NCBI RefSeq assembly: GCF_000716445.1
Contig: NZ_JNWK01000118.1
Location: 1-7,087, forward strand
Length of the DNA stretch: 7,087 nt
From: Streptomyces wedmorensis
GTDB lineage: Bacteria > Actinomycetota > Actinomycetes > Streptomycetales > Streptomycetaceae
Direction: 5' to 3'
A program made the translations under genes and the position numbers. The notes under the pieces are model-generated. The model saw nothing but the letters and a program-made list of their open reading frames with translations. It was not told the origin of the DNA and did not search any database. Every line of letters begins with the position of its first letter. Position 1 is the stretch's first letter. This document shows, one piece after another, positions 1 to 5,206 of the stretch.

Positions 1-106
1 ACGGACGGAGCTTGCAGCGCCGGTCGCCCTCACGGGTGACGATCAGCATGGTGACCCACTCCACGAGTGCATGCGGCAGGTCGAGTGCGGCAGGATGGAC
101 AACCAA
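1..106 (-). pseudogene. IS5-type transposase, 5' end only (copy A)
   Basis: The minus strand from 106 to the window edge encodes the N-terminus of an IS5-type DDE transposase (about 35 residues, with PHALVEWVTMLIVTREGDRR). The start is taken as TTG at 106-104, because a G-rich ribosome-binding-like run lies 5 nt upstream and copy B has GGAGG in the same position. This copy is in frame as far as it can be seen. It is diverged from copy B and lies directly upstream of it (head to tail). Whether the gene is complete beyond the left edge cannot be told, so 'pseudogene' is inferred from its degraded neighbours; it could be intact. Confidence 0.6.
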
Positions 107-168
107 CGAGGCCCCCGAGCAACGTAATTGAGACGTCAGACATCTCGATCAACAGCCCGGGGGCCTCG
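107..168. repeat. 62-bp palindromic element between transposase copies A and B
   Basis: The outer arms CGAGGCCCCCG (107-117) and CGGGGGCCTCG (158-168) are perfect inverted repeats. Exactly centred between them is a near-palindrome, GAGACGTCAGACATCTC (130-146). The same layout recurs at 883-944. The element sits just upstream of the TTG start of copy A and overlaps its likely ribosome binding site. It could be joined IS ends, an operator or a long hairpin. The GTC-A-GAC core resembles operators of FadR-type GntR regulators (inference only). Confidence 0.65.
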
Positions 169-179
169 CTCGTTTCGCT

Positions 180-882
180 TCACGGACCGTCACCCGATCG
201 GTGGCCACATCGAAGAAGCTCATTGAGTCGGGCAAAGGCCCGCTCGATGGGGAAGCGGATTCGTGCGTATGCTCGGTTGACGGTTGCTTGCCTGGTGGTG
301 AGGGGTCTTCCGAGGTGGCGTTTGAACGGCACCTGGAACGTGCCGCCGGCCTCGGCGTAGGCCTTGTCGGCGAGCACCGGGATCCGCGGCCGTTCACAGA
401 CGGTGACGATGCGGTGGGTGCGGGCGGCGGCGATGTCGACCGTGCGTCCAGACAGTGCGGGTGAGTACCGGATCAGCTCGCCCGCGGGGTCGGTGACGGC
501 CTGGATGTTCACTCCGTGCCGTCAGGCCTTGCCCGAGTAGTCCCGTTCGTGGTCGCCGGCGCGGTCGCACTCGGCGATGGTGCCGTCCACCAGGACGTAT
601 GCGGGACGCGCTCGGCGCAGTGCCTGCGTGAGGGATGGCGCTTTTGAGGCGAGGGTTCTGATCACGCTCTGCGCGTAGGCGTGGGCGGTGCCTTCGCTGA
701 TCCGGAAGTCCGCGGCGAGCTTTGCGTAGGTGGTGCGCTCGCGCAGGTGCACCAGGGTGGTGATGGTGCGTTGCGAGGGCCGCAGCTTGCGCCGACGGTC
801 ACCCCCGCGGGTGACGATCAGCATCGTGACCCACTCTACGAGCGCGTGCGGCAGGCCGAGTGCGGCAGGATAGGGGGACCAA
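180..882 (-). pseudogene. IS5-type transposase, broken by frameshift and stop (copy B)
   Basis: This is a nearly full-length IS5-family (DDE_Tnp_4-like) transposase on the minus strand. From the N-terminus one reads a PHALVEWVTMLIVTR segment, a helix-turn-helix (YAKLAADFRISEGTAHAY), VLVDGTIAECDR with the first Asp, SGRTVDIAAART with the second Asp, and PIERAFARL with the catalytic Glu. A TTG start at 882-880 has GGAGG 5 nt upstream. Two lesions break it. An extra C in the CCCCC run at about 873-877 puts the TTG out of frame with the conserved N-terminus, compared with copy A. An in-frame TGA at 522-524 replaces the Arg expected in the conserved YSGK-x-R-RHG stretch (a CGA to TGA change would explain it). 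The reading frame resumes correctly after the stop (RHGVNIQAVTDPAG). The C-terminus is short and probably also shifted. It is non-functional unless supplied in trans. Confidence 0.8.
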
Positions 883-944
883 CGAGGCCTCCGGTGACGG
901 CGGTTGAGACGTCAGACATCTCGAACCACTGCCCGAAGGCCTCG
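883..944. repeat. 62-bp palindromic element between transposase copies B and C
   Basis: This is a second copy of the element at 107-168. The arms CGAGGCCTCCGG (883-894) and CCGAAGGCCTCG (933-944) pair with one mismatch, and the central near-palindrome GAGACGTCAGACATCTC is at 906-922. The outer arms differ in sequence from the first copy but keep pairing with each other, while the centre is unchanged. This suggests selection on both the fold and the core. Confidence 0.6.
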
Positions 945-967
945 CCTTCTATCAACCCCTGGTCATT

Positions 968-1090
968 ACCCGATCGGTGGCCACTTTGAAGATCCTTACT
1001 GGAGCAGACGGTGGCGAGGCAGCCCGGTGTCACATGCCGGGCGAAAGCCCGCTCGACCGCCATGCCACGAAGAAGCTCCCTCCGAAGCAC
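968..1090 (-). pseudogene. IS5-type transposase, 3' scrap (copy C)
   Basis: The minus strand encodes VERAFARH, matching the catalytic-Glu region (IERAFARL) of copy B. After a diverged stretch the 17-bp block at 968-984 is identical to 192-208, at the 3' end of copy B. Only the last third or less of the gene is recognisable, with no open frame beyond. With copies A and B it forms a diverged head-to-tail series with a period of about 775 bp. Confidence 0.5.
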
Positions 1091-1357
1091 TCGCCCCTTC
1101 GGAGAAGGGTTCAGGATCAGCTGGGAGCGCGGGCCCTCAGCAGCCGCGAGGCCGTGGAGAGGTCGAAGGCTGGGGGCAGGCCCGGAGGCGAATCAAAGCG
1201 ACCTCGGGGACCGTGCGACGGAGGGGTGAAGGAAACAGCCGGCCGGCGACCCGCAGGCACCGGAGCACGCCCTCGAACCAGCAGATGCAAGAGTCCCATG
1301 GCCCCCGGCGGGATCACTTCTCCATCCAGCGCCCGCGACTCTTTGCATTCACGTTGG
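1091..1357. other. intergenic region without recognisable gene
   Basis: I see no open frame here with convincing protein character, although both strands stay open over long stretches because of the GC content. A small perfect hairpin, CCCTTC-GGA-GAAGGG, lies at 1095-1109 next to the end of the transposase remnants. The remainder is not identified and may be decayed mobile DNA. Confidence 0.5.
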
Positions 1358-1473
1358 GAAGCGTAGAGAGAAACGAGAACTTTGGGCGCTTTGCCGGTTT
1401 CGGCGAAAGTGGTTCAGCCGGGTCTGCGCATGCGGTAGAACTGCAGGTCACGAAGTCTGCTCCCCGCACGCGC
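1358..1473 (+). repeat. orphan CRISPR leader with truncated first repeat
   Basis: 1358-1469 matches 6206-6317 with 3 to 5 differences in 112 bp, so the whole leader proper is duplicated. After it, 1457-1473 (CTGCTCCCCGCACGCGC) matches the first 17 nt of the 29-nt CRISPR repeat with one mismatch. Identity then stops exactly where the inferred left transposon end (TGT) begins. The putative leader promoter is kept: -35-like TTCAGC at 1413-1418, 17 bp, -10-like TAGAAC at 1436-1441. No second repeat or spacer follows. It is best read as the stump of a second array interrupted by the transposon; a stray leader duplication is the alternative. Confidence 0.85.
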
Positions 1474-1480
1474 TGTTGGC

Positions 1481-1524
1481 TGCCGTTCAAAATCGTGACG
1501 GGTTTGCCACTCACGATGGTGATG
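1481..1524 (+). repeat. left-end tandem transposase-binding motifs (L1, L2)
   Basis: L1 TGCCGTTCAAAATCGTGACG (1481-1500) and L2 TGCCACTCACGATGGTGATG (1505-1524) match at 14/20, with starts 24 bp apart. L2 matches the inverted right-end motif R2 at 18/20 and R1 at 17/19. Repeated sites at each end are expected for Mu/Tn7-like transposases. A weaker third candidate starts at 1582 (TGTCACTGGGAA), between the terminator and the ATPase gene. Confidence 0.75.
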
Positions 1525-1530
1525 TTCGGA

Positions 1531-1580
1531 GATGAAGAGAGCCCGCTGGTGGGTTTCCAGCGGGCTGTTTGATCTTCATC
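1531..1580. terminator. bidirectional hairpin terminator downstream of ATPase
   Basis: AGCCCGCTGG (1540-1549) and CCAGCGGGCT (1557-1566) form a perfect 10-bp stem with a 7-nt loop. It is extended by outer arms GATGAAGA (1531-1538) and TCTTCATC (1573-1580). It lies about 40 bp past the ATPase stop codon, so it probably ends the transposase-operon transcript. On the plus strand the stem is followed by GTTTGATCTT, so it could also stop transcription entering from the orphan leader. Confidence 0.7.
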
Positions 1581-1622
1581 GTGTCACTGGGAAGTTGACG
1601 GTGCCCAGGGTGGGCGCGGTCG

Positions 1623-2396
1623 TTATTCGGCGGTGACTTCGGCGACGGCGGCGCGTGCGCTGGTCTCGTCGACGATCGGCTTGCCCTCGGCGTAGGCGGA
1701 CAGCAGGGCCTGGACGGCGAGGTTGTTGACGGCGCGGGGATAGCCGCGGGCGGTGTCGTGGATCAGGGTGATCGCGTCGTCGGTGAAGAGGGTGTCGGTC
1801 CGGCCGGCGAGCGCGAGGTGGTGGACCAGGTAGGAGGCCGTCTCCTCGCCGTTCATCGACGGCATGTTGTAGCGGACCTGGATCCGCTGGTCCAGAGCCG
1901 CCAGGACGCCGAGCTTGATCTTGTGTCGCAGGGTCGGCTGGCCGATCAATAGGCAGGCCAGGGGGCTGTTGGAGTCCATCTCGTCGTTGGTCAGCATCCG
2001 GATCGCCTCCAGTTGCTCATGGTCCAGGAGGTGGGCCTCCTCGATGATCAGGATGGGGACGCGGCCGCGCTCGTTGTTCTCGGTGGCCAGCAGGTCGGTG
2101 GCCTGTGGAATCAGTGTCGACTTGTGCGGTCTCGGGACGCCGCCGAGCGAGGTAACGATCGCGTGGTGGATGCCAGCGACGCCGACGGCTGGGTTGGCCA
2201 GGTAGATGACCTTGTGACGGGGGTGGTCCAGCCGCGCAAGCGATGCCCGAACCGCGACGGTCTTGCCTGCGCCGACCTCGCCGGTGATCACTCCGAGGGC
2301 GCGTTCGCCGATGCACCACGTGATCCGGGCGACGGCCTGCGCGTGGGAGGAGTGCCGGTGCAGCATCGAGGGCGCCAGGTCCTTGCCGAACGGCAT
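1623..2396 (-). CDS. AAA+ transposition ATPase (TniB/ExeA-like)
   Basis: This is an AAA+ ATPase of the TniB/TnsC/ExeA-like group, expected to bind DNA with ATP, mark the target and activate the DDE transposase encoded upstream. With the start at 2396 the protein is 257 residues. Walker A is GEVGAGKT (39-46), Walker B is ILIIEEAH (115-122), LLIGQPTL lies at 149-156 in the sensor-1 region, DQRIQVRY (169-176) could hold the arginine finger, and GYPRAVNNLA (218-227) is the sensor-2-like motif usual in ExeA/TniB proteins. The ATG at 2396 has no clear ribosome binding site. Protein-like sequence (DKLTAHWGFTR) continues 12 codons upstream to an ATA at 2432-2430, and GGAGAGG lies further up at about 2447-2453. 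The natural start may therefore have been ATA or a mutated ATG. It is codirectional with the transposase but separated from it by about 540 bp, and is followed by a strong terminator. Confidence 0.85.
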   Translation of the reverse strand: MPFGKDLAPSMLHRHSSHAQAVARITWCIGERALGVITGEVGAGKTVAVRASLARLDHPRHKVIYLANPAVGVAGIHHAIVTSLGGVPRPHKSTLIPQATDLLATENNERGRVPILIIEEAHLLDHEQLEAIRMLTNDEMDSNSPLACLLIGQPTLRHKIKLGVLAALDQRIQVRYNMPSMNGEETASYLVHHLALAGRTDTLFTDDAITLIHDTARGYPRAVNNLAVQALLSAYAEGKPIVDETSARAAVAEVTAE

Positions 2397-2544
2397 GCGC
2401 GTGAAGCCCCAGTGCGCGGTCAGTTTGTCTATTAATGTCTGTCTGTCCTCTCCAGCTAGGCGAATACGCAGTCCGGTTCGGCCGCGGCCGGCTCGGCCCC
2501 GCAGCGGGCCGATAGCCGCGGGCTCTGTGCGGCTGCGGTGGCAG

Positions 2545-2563
2545 CCAAGTAGCGTGTGCGCTC
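2545..2563 (+). promoter_or_regulatory. possible leaderless promoter for the plus-strand gene
   Basis: TAGCGT at 2550-2555 fits the actinomycete -10 consensus and ends 8 nt before the ATG at 2564. That spacing would start the transcript at or next to the start codon, which agrees with the absence of a ribosome binding site. No good -35 is visible, so this is a weak call. Confidence 0.3.
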
Positions 2564-3005
2564 ATGAGCGACAATCCGAAGACCGGCCTGGGTGACGTGC
2601 TTGCCCACGTCGTGAACTGCGACCACGAGGGCGAAGAGCCCGACCTCAGCGGCGGTCTACGGGTCGAATACGTCGTGACCGGGATCCGTGGAGCGCTCGT
2701 CGATGCCCATGCCGTCGATGGCCCGGCGAACAAGTACGTGACCTCGGCCGCCGTTCTCTCGCAGAACCTCAAGACCGACGTCGGTTCGTTGCCCGGCTCC
2801 GTTTCAGTTGCCGTGTCGTGCCCGGCAACCCCGGCACCTTCTTCGTCGATTTCCAGCTGGCCCCGGGACCGGGCTCCCGAGCGTCCGTGTGACCGGCTCG
2901 TGGGACAGGCCCTTCGTGGACCTGATCACCGCTGGTCACGAGCCCTCCTCGCCCAGGTCGACGGCCTCGATCGGCTGGTCCTGGCCCGGCAGGAAGACCT
3001 CGTAG
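2564..3005 (+). pseudogene. unrecognised plus-strand gene, apparently frameshifted
   Basis: I do not recognise the product. From the ATG at 2564 the codons are strongly G/C-ending and read like a soluble protein (SGGLRVEYVVTGIRG, KYVTSAAVLSQNLKTDVG). At about 2783 this character moves to another frame (FVARLRFSCRVVPGNPG, then TFFVDFQLAPGPGSRASV), which stops with TGA at 2890-2892. It continues in the third frame as RVTGSWDRPFVDLITAGHE. Joined, these give one coherent protein of about 125 residues with several predicted beta-like stretches. Two indels, or sequencing errors, would explain it. It runs against the transposase and ATPase genes and overlaps the 3' end of the transposase. The real product probably ends near 2940, with the third frame closing at 3005. 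It lies inside the transposon, so it is a cargo or accessory gene. The alternative is an intact short ORF with shadow coding around it. Confidence 0.45.
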
Positions 3006-4315
3006 TTGATCCGCCGGCCGAGTTCCTTCGAGCGCTCGGTGTCGATCAGCCGCAGGTAGTCGATCCCGGTCGGCGCCGGCGGCGGTGCGGCGGGGGTCTC
3101 GGGCTTCGCCTTGGGGTGCGAGTGGCGGGTGATCAGGTGCGGGATCGCCTTGCCGAACGAACGCCCTGCGAAGCGGACGTCGATGTCGGTCAGGTCGAAG
3201 GGGTCGAAGACCAGCTCGACCTGCCGCCCGACCAGCGACGCGTCGACGTTGTAGGTGTTGGACTGGAGCGAGACCGTGGCGGTCTTGGCGACCTTCCGCA
3301 GCTCTGACCAGCGGAAGGCCTCCCGCAGTGCGTCCGGTGTCGGTGTGGGGAACGGTGCTCCGGCGAGCCAGCGCTCCAACGGAGCCTGCCCGGTCTCGGA
3401 GTGGACCCTGCGGTGGTAGACCTGTTCGACCCAGGCGGTGAAGAGGCGGTTGAGAGTTGGCAGGTCAGCGACCTTCTCCGTGTCGACCTCGACCAGGAAC
3501 TGTTCCCGGACGGTTCGAAAGAAGCGCTCCACCTTCCCGCGGCCCTGCGGCCGTCCCGGGGTGGAGTGGATGAGCTTGATCCCGAGCCTCGCGCAGGCCC
3601 TGAGCAGGGCGGAGTCCACGAATGCGCTCCCGTTGTCGACGTAGACGCCTTCGGGGACGCCGCGGGCGGCCAGCGCTGGCCGCAACGCTGCGGCGAGGCG
3701 GACGCTGTCCTCGGCGCCGCCCCAGCGATGGCCGACCACGGCCCGGCTGTTGTCGTCGACGAACGCGAACAGGTATGCCTTGTGGCCTGCGATTTTCGGC
3801 CCGTGGAGGGCGTCGCCGACCCAGAGCTCATTCGGACGCGTGGCCTCGAACCGGCCGAACGCCTCCGGCGGCTGCCCGTCGGGGCGGGTCAGCAGCTCCA
3901 GCCGTTGAAGGTGCCGATGGACGGTGCGGTAGGACGGCCCCCACCCGAGGTGCTGCTGCAGGATCCGCACCACCTGCGCGGTCGACCTGGTCGGGTTCTC
4001 CCGCTTCAAGGCCGCGGCCAGGTCCAGGACCTCTTCCGGCGTTCGCGGGGGGACCTGGCGCGTCGGCGGCAGCAGCGCGTCGAAGCCGCCCTCGCGCCAG
4101 AGCTTGAGCCAGCGGTCCACCGTCCCGCGTGTGATCTTGACCGGCTTCCCGAACGGATCCGTGTGCACCCTCGCGGCGATCGCCCTCACCATCGCCCCGC
4201 GCTGCCGCGGCGAGAGGGCAGCGTCAGCCGCCTCACGGATCAACTGGTAGCGGAACAAGGCGACCTGATGGGCCCGCTCGGCCCGCCGTCGCTCCTCCTC
4301 ATCGACCAACGCCAT
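2936..4315 (-). CDS. DDE transposase, Mu/TniA/IS481-like
   Basis: This retroviral-integrase-fold (rve) transposase should cut and join the transposon ends together with the AAA+ ATPase encoded downstream. From the start at 4315 it has 459 residues. An N-terminal DNA-binding part (about 20-85) has a helix-turn-helix ending GTVDRWLKLW, and a second HTH lies at about 110-140 (STAQVVRIL...TVHRHLQRL). The catalytic core has Asp168 (WVGDALHG), Asp227 (YVDNGSAF) and Glu263 (GRGKVERFF), with 35 residues between the last two, the classic D,D(35)E spacing. A Mu-type C-terminal beta-barrel follows (about 340-400, SLQSNTYNVDASLVGRQVEL) and then a Pro-rich linker. The ATG at 4315 is preferred because GGGAGGG lies 6 nt upstream; an ATG 10 codons earlier (4345) has no such site. 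All catalytic residues are present and the frame is open, so it is probably active. It starts about 100 bp after the zinc-ribbon gene and is likely cotranscribed with it. Confidence 0.92.
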   Translation of the reverse strand: MALVDEEERRRAERAHQVALFRYQLIREAADAALSPRQRGAMVRAIAARVHTDPFGKPVKITRGTVDRWLKLWREGGFDALLPPTRQVPPRTPEEVLDLAAALKRENPTRSTAQVVRILQQHLGWGPSYRTVHRHLQRLELLTRPDGQPPEAFGRFEATRPNELWVGDALHGPKIAGHKAYLFAFVDDNSRAVVGHRWGGAEDSVRLAAALRPALAARGVPEGVYVDNGSAFVDSALLRACARLGIKLIHSTPGRPQGRGKVERFFRTVREQFLVEVDTEKVADLPTLNRLFTAWVEQVYHRRVHSETGQAPLERWLAGAPFPTPTPDALREAFRWSELRKVAKTATVSLQSNTYNVDASLVGRQVELVFDPFDLTDIDVRFAGRSFGKAIPHLITRHSHPKAKPETPAAPPPAPTGIDYLRLIDTERSKELGRRINYEVFLPGQDQPIEAVDLGEEGS

Positions 4316-4414
4316 CCGAAGCCCTCCCAGGACGGTTGCGGACATGCCAGCCGCCAGGATGGAACCGGCCCCACCGCTTCCGTCAGGGTGAGCTCGTGTT
4401 GATCGTCTTCCTGA

Positions 4415-4999
4415 TCAAGCCGGCGGCCAGCCCGGCGCCAGCAGCCGCTCGTGGCAGGCCGCCGACACCAGCAACCAGGTAGGCACCTTCAACATCCTCG
4501 ACCTCGCCCGGGCCGCGAACGCGAATCCGGTCACCGCGCAGACCGCGTCGGCGACCGCCGACCCCGCAGGCGCCGGCAGCACCCGGGCTGGGTCGTCGGC
4601 CAGCGCGACCAGCCACCCGGTGAACACCTCCGTCGCCCGGCCAGCCCGACGTGACCAGCACCGCAGCCAGCCCCGCACCGTCGTCACGGGCCTGCCCAGC
4701 CGCTCGGCGATCCGCCGCGACCCCCAGCCGACTGCCGCCAGCTCCAGCCCCACCCCGACGACCTCAGCCGCGTCCGCGCGTCTGACCAGCGACAACACAG
4801 GAAGAAGGATGTGCGTCTCCCCGCAGGAACGACACCTCGCCCGCCGCGGACGGACCTCCACCACCCCGGCCGGCCCCCGCAGCCGGCGTGACCGGCCCCA
4901 GCCCCACCGGGCCAGCACCCCATCACAGTCCGGACACGACAACTCGCCCGCAGACAGCCGCCGTTCGACAACCGAAGTCGCCACCTCTACCGTGACCAA
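4415..4999 (-). CDS. zinc-ribbon and HTH protein (DUF6431-like), first gene of transposon
   Basis: A 194-residue protein when started at TTG 4999-4997, which has GGAGGG 4-5 nt upstream. An ATG at 5068 would extend it by 23 residues but would place a 26-bp-arm inverted repeat (5022-5063) inside the gene. Cys22/Cys25 and Cys56/Cys59 (CPDC, CRSC) form a zinc ribbon with a basic RSRRLRGP segment between them, as in transposase-type zinc ribbons. A helix-turn-helix follows at about 91-116 (GWGSRRIAERLGRPVTTVRGWL), then a hydrophobic C-terminal part with no recognised domain. From memory this resembles the actinobacterial family DUF6431, found next to DDE transposases; that name needs a search. It is a DNA-binding protein, not a catalyst. 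Its place in front of DDE and AAA+ genes suggests a role in end or target recognition, or in regulation, comparable in position and parts (Zn + HTH) to TniQ/TnsD, but without evident homology. Confidence 0.75.
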   Translation of the reverse strand: MVTVEVATSVVERRLSAGELSCPDCDGVLARWGWGRSRRLRGPAGVVEVRPRRARCRSCGETHILLPVLSLVRRADAAEVVGVGLELAAVGWGSRRIAERLGRPVTTVRGWLRCWSRRAGRATEVFTGWLVALADDPARVLPAPAGSAVADAVCAVTGFAFAARARSRMLKVPTWLLVSAACHERLLAPGWPPA

Positions 5000-5021
5000 A
5001 GCGCCCTCCGATTGGCGCTCA

Positions 5022-5063
5022 CGTGGCCCTCCCGGACGCCGGCAAACGAGCGGGAGGGCCACG
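5022..5063. repeat. 13-bp inverted repeat upstream of the zinc-ribbon gene
   Basis: CGTGGCCCTCCCG (5022-5034) and CGGGAGGGCCACG (5051-5063) are perfect inverted repeats with a 16-bp loop. They lie 10-12 bp upstream of the GGAGGG of the first transposon gene, between it and the right transposon end. This could be an operator for autoregulation by the HTH protein, an mRNA hairpin in the 5' leader, or a factor-binding site at the transposon end. Confidence 0.6.
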
Positions 5064-5135
5064 ATCATGTGCAGGACATGGTCACGGTGCCGCCCGGCAC
5101 CCCGAAGATCAACCCTCCTGCACCGATCTCCCCAC

Positions 5136-5188
5136 CATCACCACCGTCAGTGGCACAACACTGCCCGCTCATCAGCATCCTGAGTGGC
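5136..5188 (-). repeat. right-end tandem transposase-binding motifs (R2, R1)
   Basis: Read on the minus strand, R1 GCCACTCAGGATGCTGATG (5188-5170) and R2 TGCCACTGACGGTGGTGATG (5155-5136) match left motif L2 at 17/19 and 18/20. Their starts are 34 bp apart. The outer end continues TGTAGATA to 5196, in the same register as TGTTGGCT at the left end. A weak third copy may lie at 5099-5080. A short block, TTGATCTTC, is also shared between the two ends (1569-1577 and 5112-5104). Confidence 0.75.
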
Positions 5189-5206
5189 TATCTACACCAG
5201 TACGGT

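Larger units (their letters stand above)
1474..5196 (-). mobile_element. Mu/Tn7-like three-gene transposon (3.7 kb)
   Basis: The element has 5'-TGTTGG at 1474 and ends ...CTACA at 5196, so both ends start TGT when read inward. Each end carries two tandem copies of a motif. On the left these are at 1481-1500 (diverged) and 1505-1524; on the right, inverted, at 5136-5155 and 5170-5188. The 1505 and 5155 copies match at 18/20. Inside are, in order of transcription, a zinc-ribbon/HTH protein, a DDE transposase and an AAA+ ATPase, plus a broken plus-strand gene. TG...CA ends, multiple transposase-binding repeats and the DDE plus AAA+ pair are typical of the Mu/Tn7/Tn5053 superfamily. No target-site duplication is seen: the left flank is CGCGC and the right flank CCAGT. 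The exact outer ends are inferred from the aligned TGT and are less sure than the motifs. Confidence 0.8.

Noticed and set aside
904..1572. A 222-residue plus-strand open frame across the region between the IS remnants and the transposon.
   Set aside because: It runs through the copy C remnant, the orphan leader, the half repeat and the transposon end. Its composition is typical of GC-rich noncoding DNA and it has no recognisable domain.
2017..2772. A 251-residue minus-strand open frame overlapping the ATPase start.
   Set aside because: Its downstream half is the ATPase gene read in the wrong frame, and its upstream half is antisense to the better-supported plus-strand coding sequence from 2564.
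3401..4402. A 333-residue plus-strand open frame opposite the DDE transposase.
   Set aside because: It is the antisense shadow of the transposase, whose DDE motif, ribosome binding site and codon bias identify the real strand.
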